DNA of 64,000 nucleotides. It comes from Algibacillus agarilyticus. Its GTDB lineage: Bacteria > Pseudomonadota > Gammaproteobacteria > Enterobacterales > Alteromonadaceae. The notes beneath the pieces are model-generated. The model had not been told where the DNA came from, searched no databases, and worked only from the letters and a program-made list of their open reading frames with translations. The DNA is taken from the NCBI RefSeq assembly GCF_003286125.1, contig NZ_QMED01000017.1, forward strand, positions 1 through 64,000. Reading direction: 5' to 3'. A program made the position numbers and the translations under genes. Positions 10,901-20,307 of the stretch are shown here, piece by piece; the stretch's first letter is position 1; the number at the start of each line of letters is the position of its first letter.

Positions 10901-12415
10901 ATGAATAAACAAAAAATAGTTATTGCAGGTGGCGGCACAGCCGGTTGGATGACAGCTGCCGCACTCACCAAATTATTAGGTAAAAACCTAGATGTAACCT
11001 TGATCGAATCAGATCAAATACCCACCGTCGGCGTGGGTGAGGCGACCATTCCAACGCTGCATATATTTAATGATTTGCTCAAAATACCCGAAGCCGAGCT
11101 AATGGCCGCAACCAATGCCACCTTTAAACTGGGTATTTCGTTTGAGAACTGGCGAGATGTAAACCAAGACTATATTCATTCATTTGGTTATCTAGGCCAA
11201 GATTGCTGGGCTGCAGGCTTTCAGCATTTTTGGATAAAAGGTCAACAAAAAGGGTTTGCCAGTGAAATAGGCGATTACTGCCCAGAACATGTTGCTTGCC
11301 GGCAAGGGCAATTTGCGCTGCAACCGAAACAAGCACGTAATCATGCATTGCATTTAGATGCGGGGTTGTATGCAAAATATTTACGTAAACTAGCCGAACA
11401 ACACGGCATTAAACGCATAGAAGGCTTAATCGATAAGGTTGATTTACACCACCACTCTTCATCTTGCTTACCCGATAACAATGGCTTTATTAAATCGGTC
11501 ACCTTAACCGACGGTCAAGTCATTGAAGGCGACTTGTTTATTGATTGCACTGGGTTTAAAGGCCTCTTGATAGAACAAGCGTTAAATACCGGTTATGAAG
11601 ATTGGAGCCATTGGCTACCTTGCGACAGTGCCATCGCCGTACAAACCGAACTAACCGACGCATTACCACCTGTGCCATATACCCGTTCAATCGCACATCA
11701 AGCCGGTTGGCAATGGCAAATACCCTTACAAACCCGAACAGGTAATGGCTTGGTGTATTGCAGTAAATACATGTCGGACGAGCAAGCACAAACCACGTTA
11801 CTTAATAATATTAAAGGCACATTACTTAACCAACCGCGAGTAATTAAGTATCGCACCGGTACTCGCCGCCAACACTGGAATAAAAATTGTGTGGCGATTG
11901 GTTTAGCCAGTGGTTTTATCGAACCACTCGAATCCACCAGTATTCATCTTATTCAACAAAGCATTATTCGTTTAATGCAATTGTTACCGGGCCAGCAAAA
12001 TAATGATGCAAACCGAACGTTATTTAATAAAAAGATGCGCGACGAAATAGAAAGTATTCGCGACTTCATTATTTTGCATTATCACGTGACGCAACGTGAA
12101 GATTCTGATTTTTGGCGTTACTGCAAAAACATGCCGATACCCAACACATTACAACAAAGACTCGATCTTTTTAGACAAAGTGGCCAAGCTTACAAAATGG
12201 AGCAAGAACTATTTGGTGAAACATCATGGATCCAGGTCATGCTGGGACAAGGCATTATGCCAGAACAATATCATGCCATTGTGGATCTGATGCCAGATGA
12301 AGAACTACAGCAATTTTTAAATCAAATAAAAACCAGTATTGCCCGTAAAGTCGCGAGCATGCCCAAACATACTGATTTTATAAAACATTATTGCCATGCA
12401 CACACTGACCATTAA
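10901..12415 (+). CDS. Flavin-dependent tryptophan halogenase-like protein (second copy)
   Basis: A 504-residue relative of the gene at 7355. It has the FAD motif AGGGTAGWMTAAAL, the segment VGVGEATIPTL, the candidate catalytic lysine in ATFKLGISFENW, and a complete halogenase signature WQWQIP. The segment SGFIEPLEST follows. Compared with the first copy it keeps every hallmark, so it is the better candidate for active halogenation. The start has AGAGG nine bases upstream. A 132-bp gap separates it from the cupin gene and its end overlaps the next gene by 20 bp. No flavin reductase gene is in the window; reduced FAD would have to come from elsewhere. Confidence 0.92.
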   Translation: MNKQKIVIAGGGTAGWMTAAALTKLLGKNLDVTLIESDQIPTVGVGEATIPTLHIFNDLLKIPEAELMAATNATFKLGISFENWRDVNQDYIHSFGYLGQDCWAAGFQHFWIKGQQKGFASEIGDYCPEHVACRQGQFALQPKQARNHALHLDAGLYAKYLRKLAEQHGIKRIEGLIDKVDLHHHSSSCLPDNNGFIKSVTLTDGQVIEGDLFIDCTGFKGLLIEQALNTGYEDWSHWLPCDSAIAVQTELTDALPPVPYTRSIAHQAGWQWQIPLQTRTGNGLVYCSKYMSDEQAQTTLLNNIKGTLLNQPRVIKYRTGTRRQHWNKNCVAIGLASGFIEPLESTSIHLIQQSIIRLMQLLPGQQNNDANRTLFNKKMRDEIESIRDFIILHYHVTQREDSDFWRYCKNMPIPNTLQQRLDLFRQSGQAYKMEQELFGETSWIQVMLGQGIMPEQYHAIVDLMPDEELQQFLNQIKTSIARKVASMPKHTDFIKHYCHAHTDH

Positions 12416-13112
12416 TTCGGCATTTCAGCCGAGTGTGAAATACATAGGCCATGAAAAAACACCGATTATGGTCATTGATGACTATGTTGATTCAATCACT
12501 TCAATAATCGATTATGCGTGTCAGCAAGCCACATTTACCGCCGACACCGCCACGTTGTATCCCGGTTGCCGCGCAGCACTTCCTAAGCACACTGTGATTA
12601 GTTTACTCAAACCCATCATGCCTTATTTATATCGCTTATATAATTTGAATCCTAAATGGCAACCACAACCGAAAGGCAATGCGTTTTCGTTGATCACACA
12701 ACCGGCTGATTCACTTAATTTGATGCAACGTTGCCCCCATTTTGATTCAACCAGTGAGAATATGTTTGCGGTTTTATTATACTTAAATGCAAAAGAACAT
12801 GGCGGTACGGGGTTTTATCGGCATAACCCCAGTCAATACGAACGTATTAACGCCGCACGTGAAAACACTTATTTTAAACAACTCACACAACAAGAAAGCG
12901 ACTTGCAATCTAACCCCGTTGATTATTGCACGCAAAGCACGGCTGAATTCACCTTATATGATCAAGTAACGTATAAACCAAACCGTTTAGTTATTTACCC
13001 CAGTAATTTATTACACTCAACCTTAGTGAATAAACAAATAGATATCGACCCAAACCCACACACGGGGCGCTTAACGGCTAACTTGTTTATTGAGTTTTTT
13101 GCGCCAAAGTAA
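12396..13112 (+). CDS. DUF6445-like putative 2-oxoglutarate/Fe oxygenase
   Basis: A 238-residue protein resembling the DUF6445 family. It shows an HxD...H arrangement expected of a double-stranded beta-helix iron site: H115 and D117 in CPHFDST, H207 in NLLHSTLV, with an arginine in the following TGRLTANLF that could bind 2-oxoglutarate. GGTGFYRHN lies between. It starts 20 bp before the end of the second halogenase gene, so the two are translationally linked, and members of this family are typically found next to tryptophan-halogenase-like genes. Function inferred as oxidative modification, substrate unknown. Confidence 0.75.
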   Translation: MHTLTINSAFQPSVKYIGHEKTPIMVIDDYVDSITSIIDYACQQATFTADTATLYPGCRAALPKHTVISLLKPIMPYLYRLYNLNPKWQPQPKGNAFSLITQPADSLNLMQRCPHFDSTSENMFAVLLYLNAKEHGGTGFYRHNPSQYERINAARENTYFKQLTQQESDLQSNPVDYCTQSTAEFTLYDQVTYKPNRLVIYPSNLLHSTLVNKQIDIDPNPHTGRLTANLFIEFFAPK

Positions 13113-13258
13113 AACAAATGAGTAAAAAAATACGTAAGGTAAATAGCCACTAGACCGAGTTGAATGAAAGCGAATGAGGGTTGAGTTAACAAAACAATGC
13201 CGCTAGAGTAATCAATCTGAATTCAGGTTAATCAATGTCATAAATTTAGGTCGCGGAA

Positions 13259-14311
13259 ATGAAATACAAAAAGCTAGGTTCAAGCCCTTTAATGGTGTCA
13301 GACGTGTGTTTAGGCACCATGACATGGGGTCAACAAAATACACAAGAAGATGCAAATACGCAGCTAGATTATGCCATAGAGCAAGGCATTAACTTTATTG
13401 ACACTGCCGAGCTATATTCCGTTCCGCCAAAAGCTGAAACACAAGGTTCAACCGAGCGCATTTTAGGCAACTGGCTCGCGGCTAATAAAAGTAAGCGTGA
13501 AGATTTGATTGTGGCCAGTAAAATAACCGGCCCCGGTTTGCCTTGGGTACGCGAAGGTAGCAAAGTATCAGGGCAAAGCGTGATAGCCGCTGTTGAAGGT
13601 TCACTTGCTCGTTTACAAACCGACTATATCGATTTATATCAAATTCATTGGCCAAACCGCACCTCACCTCATTTTTCGAACCATTGGCCACGTAATGTTG
13701 ATCATACTCAAGTCAATGTACAACAACAGCGCGACGAAATAGCCGATATTTTACAAGGGTTAGAAACCTGCGTTAAAGCCGGAAAAATTAAATATTGTGG
13801 TTTGTCTGATGAAACGCCCTGGGGCATTAACGAGTATTTAAAAATAGCCGAATCATTGAACCTACCCAGTGTGGTATCGATACAAAATGAGTTCAGTTTG
13901 TTGCATTTAAAAGATTCACCGTATGTTATCGAAAACTGCGTACTCAATGATATTGCTTATTTACCTTGGTCACCACTTGCAGGCGGCGCGTTATCGGGTA
14001 AATATCGCAATAATGAACGTCCGGCAAACTGTCGTTGGACGATGTCGCAGCGCAACGGTATTTTTAGAGATACGAGTCAAACACACGCAGCAATAGAAGC
14101 TTACTATCAAGTTGCGCAAAAACATGGTTTAGCCCTAACTCAAATGGCGCTCGCTTGGGTGTATCAATTTAAAGGCGTTACATCGACCATTATTGGTGCA
14201 ACCTCAATGCCGCAGTTACAAGAAGATATAAGCGCTTACCACTTAGCATTAAGCGAGGAAGTATTAGCTGATATTGATGAAGTGATTAAACGTTATCCTG
14301 TGCCATTTTAA
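13259..14311 (+). CDS. tas: Aldo/keto reductase, Tas-like
   Basis: A 350-residue NADP(H)-dependent aldo/keto reductase. The catalytic tetrad is visible: D48 and Y53 in IDTAELYSV, the lysine in ASKITG, and the histidine in QIHWPNR. The stretch VPPKAETQGSTE is characteristic of E. coli Tas (YgdS), whose real substrate is uncertain, though it can support tyrosine auxotrophs. An AGG lies eight bases before the start. It follows the DUF6445-like gene by 146 bp on the same strand; whether it belongs to the halogenase locus is open, because this gene is also widespread alone. Confidence 0.88.
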   Translation: MKYKKLGSSPLMVSDVCLGTMTWGQQNTQEDANTQLDYAIEQGINFIDTAELYSVPPKAETQGSTERILGNWLAANKSKREDLIVASKITGPGLPWVREGSKVSGQSVIAAVEGSLARLQTDYIDLYQIHWPNRTSPHFSNHWPRNVDHTQVNVQQQRDEIADILQGLETCVKAGKIKYCGLSDETPWGINEYLKIAESLNLPSVVSIQNEFSLLHLKDSPYVIENCVLNDIAYLPWSPLAGGALSGKYRNNERPANCRWTMSQRNGIFRDTSQTHAAIEAYYQVAQKHGLALTQMALAWVYQFKGVTSTIIGATSMPQLQEDISAYHLALSEEVLADIDEVIKRYPVPF

Positions 14312-14365
14312 ACTCATATACTAAATGAAGTGAGATAGGTAGATTAAATCCTATTTCACCTCATT

Positions 14366-14543
14366 TATAGTCTTCTCGCTCAGGTTTTATGGTTCATTGT
14401 CAGCGCTTACTCGCCCCAATCACATAATAGAGCATATGCTCATGGGGTCTCGAAGCTTGACGGCTTTGCTTACATGGAAGTAAGTACTTAGGTTTCGTCT
14501 GGAACGAGAAACCTGCCCCTAAAACCCGATCGCTTTGACTATA
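14366..14543 (+). repeat. Dispersed hairpin-rich element, copy B (internally deleted)
   Basis: A 178-bp copy with complete ends: TATAGTC at 14366 and GACTATA ending at 14543. The next inward bases are also imperfectly complementary (GGTTTTA against TAAAACC), giving roughly 24-bp terminal inverted repeats. It is directly flanked by TCATT on both sides (14361-14365 and 14544-14548), a possible 5-bp target duplication. Compared with copy C it lacks about 47 bp between two AGCTT-containing stretches, as from recombination between short direct repeats. It lies between two convergent genes. Confidence 0.88.
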
Positions 14544-14555
14544 TCATTCGTTTAC

Positions 14556-15179
14556 TTAATACTGTGCACCAACCGATAACATAACCGCACTTTCAACATC
14601 GCCACTCATATAAGCATTATAATCTAACGAAGCGTACCAATCGTTACCGAATTGAAAGGTTGCACGTGGTTGAAGATAAACCCCCGCATCCATATCAATA
14701 TCTTCTGATGGGCAATCTGAGCAATAGCCCACACTGCGATCAGATGTTAAAACCAGTTCATAGCCCGCTAATAACGCAACACTAAAGACATCATTGACTG
14801 CATATTTATATCCGCCTTCAATATAACCATTAAAAGCGGTTGCAGAAGAATCTGAATCACTTTCACCGCCAAATGCACCTTCAGTACGCACCGTAAAACC
14901 GGCTTTATCTGAATATAAATAACCCGATAATCCCGTACCCCAAATAAAAGAGTCGGTGTGGTTTTCCCAACCCAAGCGCCAATAAGTTGCTGAATCTTTT
15001 ACTTCACCAATATAAGCCGCTTTGGCATCAAGGCTAACGGACCCTAAGCTGCCATGAAAGCCTGTCGATTTATGTGCAACCAAAGATATTTCAGAAGCGT
15101 TAGGGGTTTCTTGTGCGAATACAGTCTGTGAAGCAGTAACAGCAAATAGTAAGCTGGCCGTGAGTAATTTAATTTTCAT
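14556..15179 (-). CDS. Putative outer-membrane beta-barrel protein
   Basis: A 207-residue protein with a clear signal peptide (cleavage near QTVFAQE). The mature part is made of alternating short strands rich in tyrosine, tryptophan and glycine, such as YWRLGWENH, IEGGYKYAV and WYASLDYNAYM, and ends in VGAQY, an aromatic C-terminus favoured by outer-membrane barrels. A CSDC pair may form a periplasmic disulfide loop. I do not recognise a specific family. Its stop codon is 13 bp from repeat copy B. Divergent from the next gene at 15411. Confidence 0.72.
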   Translation of the reverse strand: MKIKLLTASLLFAVTASQTVFAQETPNASEISLVAHKSTGFHGSLGSVSLDAKAAYIGEVKDSATYWRLGWENHTDSFIWGTGLSGYLYSDKAGFTVRTEGAFGGESDSDSSATAFNGYIEGGYKYAVNDVFSVALLAGYELVLTSDRSVGYCSDCPSEDIDMDAGVYLQPRATFQFGNDWYASLDYNAYMSGDVESAVMLSVGAQY

Positions 15180-15410
15180 TTAGATTCCATTTTAAAAAAG
15201 ATTGTTTGTCCAATTGTTATTTTAAGTCTTAAACAGAAGCTCCATACATAAAGCGATTTCGTTCGTTTCACCAGTTTAACATAGAATATTATCGGCCTTA
15301 AACGTAACATCGCGCCGATTAAGTACATATTTATCGACAATATTGCGCAAAATGATGGAGTAAGTTAACGTACAGCAATAATATGATTATTCAAAAATAA
15401 GGAGAGTAAC

Positions 15411-15827
15411 ATGAATGGCGCAGGTGGCAGTTCAGGCGGAATAGGGCATTTTTTCTTAGGTATTTTTATGATGTGCGGCGGTTTTTATATGCTACTTAAT
15501 GCCATCACTGTATCGTCTAATTTTGGCATGGGCTCACGCTTATATGGTTTTTCAGCCATGGGAAGCAACATAGGTATTACCGGCGGTATGATCATGATCC
15601 CGTTTATACTGGGCATTGGCATTGTTTTTTATAATGCTAAAAATGTAATTGGCTGGTTATTAACATTAGGCTCAATCACCGCTCTGATCTTTGGCGTAAT
15701 TTCAACCATTCGCTTTAGCTTACGCACCATGACCGCATTCGAGCTCATTGTTATTTTAGTGCTCGCAATTGGCGGCTTAGGGCTGTTTTTACGATCCTTA
15801 AAAGCCATTGACGCAAAATATAGTTAG
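15411..15827 (+). CDS. Small integral membrane protein, unknown function
   Basis: A 138-residue protein with about four hydrophobic segments, for example FLGIFMMCGGFYMLL, GMIMIPFILGIGIVFY, LLTLGSITALIFGVI and FELIVILVLAIGGLGLFL, after a glycine/serine-rich N-terminus. The start is well supported by AAGGAGAG. No family recognised. It stands alone between divergent and convergent neighbours. Confidence 0.7.
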   Translation: MNGAGGSSGGIGHFFLGIFMMCGGFYMLLNAITVSSNFGMGSRLYGFSAMGSNIGITGGMIMIPFILGIGIVFYNAKNVIGWLLTLGSITALIFGVISTIRFSLRTMTAFELIVILVLAIGGLGLFLRSLKAIDAKYS

Positions 15828-15910
15828 CAAAGCCAAATCCGCATTACCCTGTTTACATTAGATAAGTGCATTAAAACCCGTTTTTTGCAACAAAACGAGG
15901 GCTATAAACG

Positions 15911-16807
15911 CTATGCCAGTAACTCTAACCGACCTAAGTTATTTTGAAAAAAATCTAAAAAAACCCGGGTTTTTAAAGGAATACTTCGGCTGTGATATAA
16001 CACACTAAGCTGTTGCGCAACGGGCTGCTTAGTTAGTTTTATTTTTTGCATTTTACAATCAAGTTGGCAAGTGTAATTAGGCAGTTTAGCTAAGCCTATA
16101 TTACGAATAGTGGCTTGGCGACGCATCTCAGGACTTGTAAAAACGACTCTGGCTTTGACGGGTACAGCTTGCAACTTATTATTGTTGCGCGTGCCATCAC
16201 GAAATAACCACTGATCTTGCTCATGCGCCAATATGCAGTTTTCATTAATAAGATCTTCTGGCGACGATATATGACTAGCATCGTAACGCTCAGACGCATA
16301 GATTGATTGTGGAAAACTGAGTAAACCTTTGGCGATCCAGTTGGATTCGGGTAAAGGGGACTCATGCAGCACAAAGGTAATATCAAACTTTTGTTGCTCG
16401 TCAGGTAATGGGCCCGAATAGTGAGCGCAATTAAGCGTTATATTAGGATACATCAACGCAAACTCCGCCACTAAAGCACTCATAATTTGATTAAAGAAGT
16501 CTAACGGCAACAGTATATTTAATTGACCTTTAGGCTCGTTTATTAACGCCCCAACCTCTTCTTCTACTTTATGTAAGGCATCAATATGTGGCTTAGCCGC
16601 ACGATACAATAATTGGCCAGACTCCGTTAAATGTTGTTTGCGCGTCGTCCGGATTAATAACGGGTTACCCAGTGCTTGTTCTAATTGTGTTAAGTGCCGA
16701 CTGACTTTAGATTTAGGGATTGATAATTTATCTGCCGCCTTTGTTAATGAGCCGGCCTCTACAAGCGTTACAAAAAATAATAAGTCATCAAGACTTGCTT
16801 GCATCAT
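15911..16807 (-). CDS. LysR-family transcriptional regulator
   Basis: A 298-residue regulator with the LysR N-terminal winged helix-turn-helix (FVTLVEAGSLTKAADKL, then SKVSRHLTQLEQALG) and a C-terminal periplasmic-binding-like effector domain. The first two codons are both ATG; either is possible after GGGAGAG. It is divergent from the thioredoxin gene at 16970, sharing a 160-bp intergenic region, so it may control that gene as well as itself. Its effector cannot be predicted. Confidence 0.9.
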   Translation of the reverse strand: MMQASLDDLLFFVTLVEAGSLTKAADKLSIPKSKVSRHLTQLEQALGNPLLIRTTRKQHLTESGQLLYRAAKPHIDALHKVEEEVGALINEPKGQLNILLPLDFFNQIMSALVAEFALMYPNITLNCAHYSGPLPDEQQKFDITFVLHESPLPESNWIAKGLLSFPQSIYASERYDASHISSPEDLINENCILAHEQDQWLFRDGTRNNNKLQAVPVKARVVFTSPEMRRQATIRNIGLAKLPNYTCQLDCKMQKIKLTKQPVAQQLSVLYHSRSIPLKTRVFLDFFQNNLGRLELLA

Positions 16808-16969
16808 ATCTCTCCCTTTTTATTAATTAAATAACGAATATACATACCTAAATTGTTGCATATATAGAACAATGATTCCTATTAACCCCCTCTTATCAAC
16901 AAAAAATAATTTAGATAGACTGTTTTTACTTTGAAAAGCGAGTGAATATAATCAATTAAGGAAACCATT

Positions 16970-17287
16970 ATGAGCAGTGTAAGCCAAATTAATTCTCAAG
17001 ATTTTAACCAAGAAGTGATCGAACAACAGGGTTTAGTATTAGTTGATTTTTACGCGCAGTGGTGTGGTCCTTGTAAAATGGTAGCCCCCATTTTAGAGAC
17101 GCTATCAACAGAGCGCGAAGATATTAAAATAGTAAAAGTTGACGCCGACGAAGCCGGTGAATTAATGGCTGAACACGGGATTAGAGGCATCCCCACTTTA
17201 TTACTTTTTAATAACGGTAATAAAATAGGCACTAAAGTAGGCGCGCTTTCTTTAGGTCAATTAAAAGAGTTTATTGACCAAGCTTAA
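16970..17287 (+). CDS. Thioredoxin
   Basis: A 105-residue single-domain thioredoxin without signal peptide. The redox-active site W31-C-G-P-C-K36 and the cis-proline in IRGIPTLL are both present, as is the buried FYAQW strand. It reduces protein disulfides in the cytoplasm with electrons from thioredoxin reductase. AAGGAAA precedes the start. A LysR gene is divergently placed, and a terminator follows. Whether it is the main TrxA or an accessory paralog cannot be decided here. Confidence 0.92.
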   Translation: MSSVSQINSQDFNQEVIEQQGLVLVDFYAQWCGPCKMVAPILETLSTEREDIKIVKVDADEAGELMAEHGIRGIPTLLLFNNGNKIGTKVGALSLGQLKEFIDQA

Positions 17288-17310
17288 GCACGAGCACTAT
17301 CGAATCAATC

Positions 17311-17337
17311 AGGCAGTTTAGCGCTAACTGCCTTTTA
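17311..17337 (+). terminator. Probable terminator after thioredoxin
   Basis: AGGCAGTT (17311-17318) pairs with AACTGCCT (17326-17333) around a TAGCGCT loop, followed by a short TTTT-containing tail. The arms lie 24 bp after the stop codon. Confidence 0.7.
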
Positions 17338-17769
17338 ATTTATCCGCATAACTCAGGAATAAGCATCACGTAAAATCCGTATTATGGGCATGAAAATGCT
17401 TTCTGATTTTTATTACCGCCTTGTTTAAAGCAATATTTGATAAATAGCACAATAACCGCCAAGTAATTACATCACTCTTGCCACCTAATAGCGCCATAGT
17501 TTGCCAGTGATTATCATTAAACTTCACCAAGGACTGACATTTAAAGATTCTGGTTGTAACGCGTTTTTGCCCCATAACGAGTTAGAAAATTTAAAATATG
17601 GACTTTGCTTTTACCTCAGAACGCGTTTACATAATTATATTAACAATTGCGTAGCTTTTTTATTAATCCAATAAAGTCTGCTTACAGCGAATATTAAGGT
17701 ATGACAAAGTTGTTGGTTTTCAACTTTTTGCTAAGATTAATTAAGTCTATTTAACAATGGAATGGATGG
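17338..17769. other. Intergenic region, no convincing gene
   Basis: A 69-codon minus-strand frame (17366-17575) exists, but it has no recognisable family and no good ribosome-binding site. The rest is AT-rich and presumably contains the promoter of the next gene. Confidence 0.5.
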
Positions 17770-18573
17770 ATGGATATGCCAAAACTTATGACCGTATTGC
17801 TAGTCGCTGCAAGCTTTTATTCGTACTCAAATGAGTTCAACTATTCTGAATTACGTTTTATCTCAGTGAATGAAGCTCCCGCTAATTTTCTAAATGAAAA
17901 GCGCGAGTTATCTGGCTATGTATTTGAAATCGTTAAGCGATTGCAAAAACAATTAAACATAAATACCGAAACTGAAGTGTTGCCAGAAGTTAGAGCATTA
18001 CGAACTTTAGACACAGAACCTAATGTTCTTATGTTTAGTCTTTCTCGTACTAATGAAAGAGAAGATAGGTACCATTGGCTCGCTCATGTTTTATCAAAAC
18101 GTTGGATTTTCTATTCTTTAAGTCATGCACCATTTGAGGTTTCCTCAATTCAGCAAATTTTAGCTTCTAGAACTGTAGGTGTTGTTCGCGGGGATATAAG
18201 AGAGAAGTGGTTGTTAGATAAAAATGCTTCTAACTTAGTTAGTGCATTAAATTACGATCATGCAGTTAAAATGTTGATGCATGGTCGATTTGATACGTTG
18301 TTCTTCGAATCCTTTGGGATGTATAGCACGCTTAAAAAGATCGGCTATAGAACCGACTCCGTGAGAAGTTTATTAGTTGCAAATGAATCTGACGTGTACA
18401 TTGCGTTGTCAAAATCAGGTACGTCTAAAAAATTGGCGGAACAATTACAAAAGCAATTTATTCTTTTAGTTTCTTCTGAGTGGTATGCAAACCATGTTAA
18501 TGAGTGGGTCAAAAAATTAAACGCCGAGGGCTCAGCTGATGCCTGGATAAAAGGCAACATTCTGAATTATTAA
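17770..18573 (+). CDS. Periplasmic amino-acid-type solute-binding protein
   Basis: A 267-residue protein with a signal peptide (LMTVLLVAASFYSYS) and the architecture of a family 3 (PBPb) extracellular solute-binding protein, including LSGYVFEIVKRL near the N-terminus and an RTVGVVRGDIREKWL hinge region. No ABC permease or ATPase gene is adjacent; instead a chemotaxis receptor gene follows after 100 bp, so it may serve sensing rather than uptake. Either ATG 17770 or 17776 may be the start. Ligand unknown. Confidence 0.75.
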   Translation: MDMPKLMTVLLVAASFYSYSNEFNYSELRFISVNEAPANFLNEKRELSGYVFEIVKRLQKQLNINTETEVLPEVRALRTLDTEPNVLMFSLSRTNEREDRYHWLAHVLSKRWIFYSLSHAPFEVSSIQQILASRTVGVVRGDIREKWLLDKNASNLVSALNYDHAVKMLMHGRFDTLFFESFGMYSTLKKIGYRTDSVRSLLVANESDVYIALSKSGTSKKLAEQLQKQFILLVSSEWYANHVNEWVKKLNAEGSADAWIKGNILNY

Positions 18574-18673
18574 TCGCAAATTAAAAATTTAATTACTGAA
18601 GGAAGCCTTAAAAATACCGATAGTAATAACAGTTATAGTTTTCAAAAATCTCTTTGAATAGAAGGCCTTAAAT

Positions 18674-20307
18674 ATGAACTTGAGAAGCATCCGATTTCGA
18701 TATACAGCCATGTTTTGCTCTATTGCTGTGATATTTATTGTTTCTGTATTTCTCTATACAAAGTTAATAACTAAGACTGAAGAAGGAATGACTCAAATAG
18801 GGCAAACATTCAATCTAGCGATATCATTGGTTTTGAACGCAGACAGAGACCTTTATCAAGCGCAGGTAGCAGAATTAAGGTTATTTCAAGAGGAAGTTAG
18901 TGACTCTAGTTTTTTTAAAAATAAAGGTGAATTTGAAGAAAATGCACAACAAGCATTAGATCGAATGCGGGAGTATCAAAGGTTGATGAAAGCCTTCCCT
19001 GAAATACTGTCAAAATTAAACACGTTTCAGGCTTCTTACGACGATTGGTTTAATCATGCTAGAGAGGTTTTACATTAGTAGAAGTTGGTAACCTGGCCGC
19101 TGCTCAAGCCTTAAGTAAAACTGAAGTCGTGACGAAATTTAACACTTTACGAGGATATTATAATGTAGCTGGAGAGGATGCTGATAAAGCAAGTTCAGAT
19201 TTAAGCAAAGAAACAATTGGTAGTGTTAATAGTACTAGTTTGGCGTTAATGATTTTCAGCATTTTAATAGTGGTGCTCACGATTGCAGTTGGCACGTTAG
19301 GGCCAAAGTCATTGTCAGAGTTAATTCTAACCCTGTCCTATGAAATTAAAGGCTTAAATAGCGGTGATGGTGATCTTACTAGAAGGATTAACTCTAAACG
19401 TAAAGATGAGATTGGACAGTTAGCGAACGATTTTGATGAGTTCATTGCTGGTTTAGCAGAATTAATCAGATCTATTTTGGAACAGTCAAAAGCTGTTATA
19501 TCTGGAGTTGAGAAACTTGATATAGGAGCTGCAAGTATTCAGGATACCAGTCGGCAACAAACAGATAAAGTTGATTCTATTGTTACCGCAGTAAATGAAA
19601 TGTCATACGCAGTCAAAGAAGTAGCGCAAAATGCAGTTTCGACGTCAGACGAAATTGATGAGGTAAATAGGCTCACTCAAGAAGGGAGTCACGTTACTGA
19701 AGGTACGGTTAAGGATATGGAAGAGCTTTCGATAACAATAGGGACTGCTGCAAACGTAATTGAAAATTTGGTTGAAAATTCAAATGACATTGCGTCTGTT
19801 TTGGATGTTATTAGAAGCATAGCAGAGCAAACCAACTTATTGGCATTAAATGCGGCAATTGAAGCGGCTCGAGCTGGAGAACAAGGTCGAGGTTTTGCAG
19901 TGGTTGCAGATGAAGTTCGCTCTCTAGCAAGTCGCACGCAAGAATCTACTCAAAGTATTCAGCAAATGATTGAAAGTTTACAGTCTGGGGTTGAACAGGC
20001 CGTTAATTCAATAAATAAGGGTAGCCAAGGAACAATCTCAACTGCGGAGAAAGCTAAGCAAGCATTGGTATCATTAAACAACATAACAAAGGCATGTAGC
20101 AATGTTAGTGAAATGGCCGCACAAACGGCTACGGCTACTGAAGAGCAAGCGCAGGTAGCACAGGATATAAGTCAAAATTTAACGACGTTAGCTGGGCATA
20201 CTCAAGATAATTTCGATGTTGCAATTGATAACGGCACTCAAGCTAACAATACTATGGCTCTTGCTCAGAGGCTTGCCTCTTCAGTTGAGCGTTTTAAGTT
20301 AGACTAA
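18674..20307 (+). pseudogene. Methyl-accepting chemotaxis protein, split by a frameshift
   Basis: Two frames together make one chemoreceptor of about 544 residues. The first (18674-19078) holds the N-terminal membrane segment and a helical periplasmic sensor ending in [11 protein letters not shown]. The second, open from about 19063 to 20307, continues with [13 protein letters not shown], a second membrane segment ([17 protein letters not shown]), a HAMP region and the signalling hairpin with the conserved tip [19 protein letters not shown]. The second frame is offset by minus one. Restoring one T in the TTTT run at 19068-19071 would fuse the halves, so a one-base deletion or a sequencing error is the simplest reading. 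The signalling domain alone could still be made, from the GTG at 19129. Confidence 0.85.

Noticed and set aside
12084-12090. parS at other CACGTG-containing sites (12084, 14646, 50484)
   Set aside because: They lack the symmetric TGTTYC/GRAACA flanks needed for parS.
17366-17575. 69-codon minus-strand gene
   Set aside because: No family, weak ribosome-binding site, and it lies in AT-rich DNA after a terminator.
19063-19078. Programmed -1 frameshift in the chemoreceptor
   Set aside because: The TTTT run lacks a canonical slippery heptamer and I see no stimulatory structure; a base deletion is simpler.
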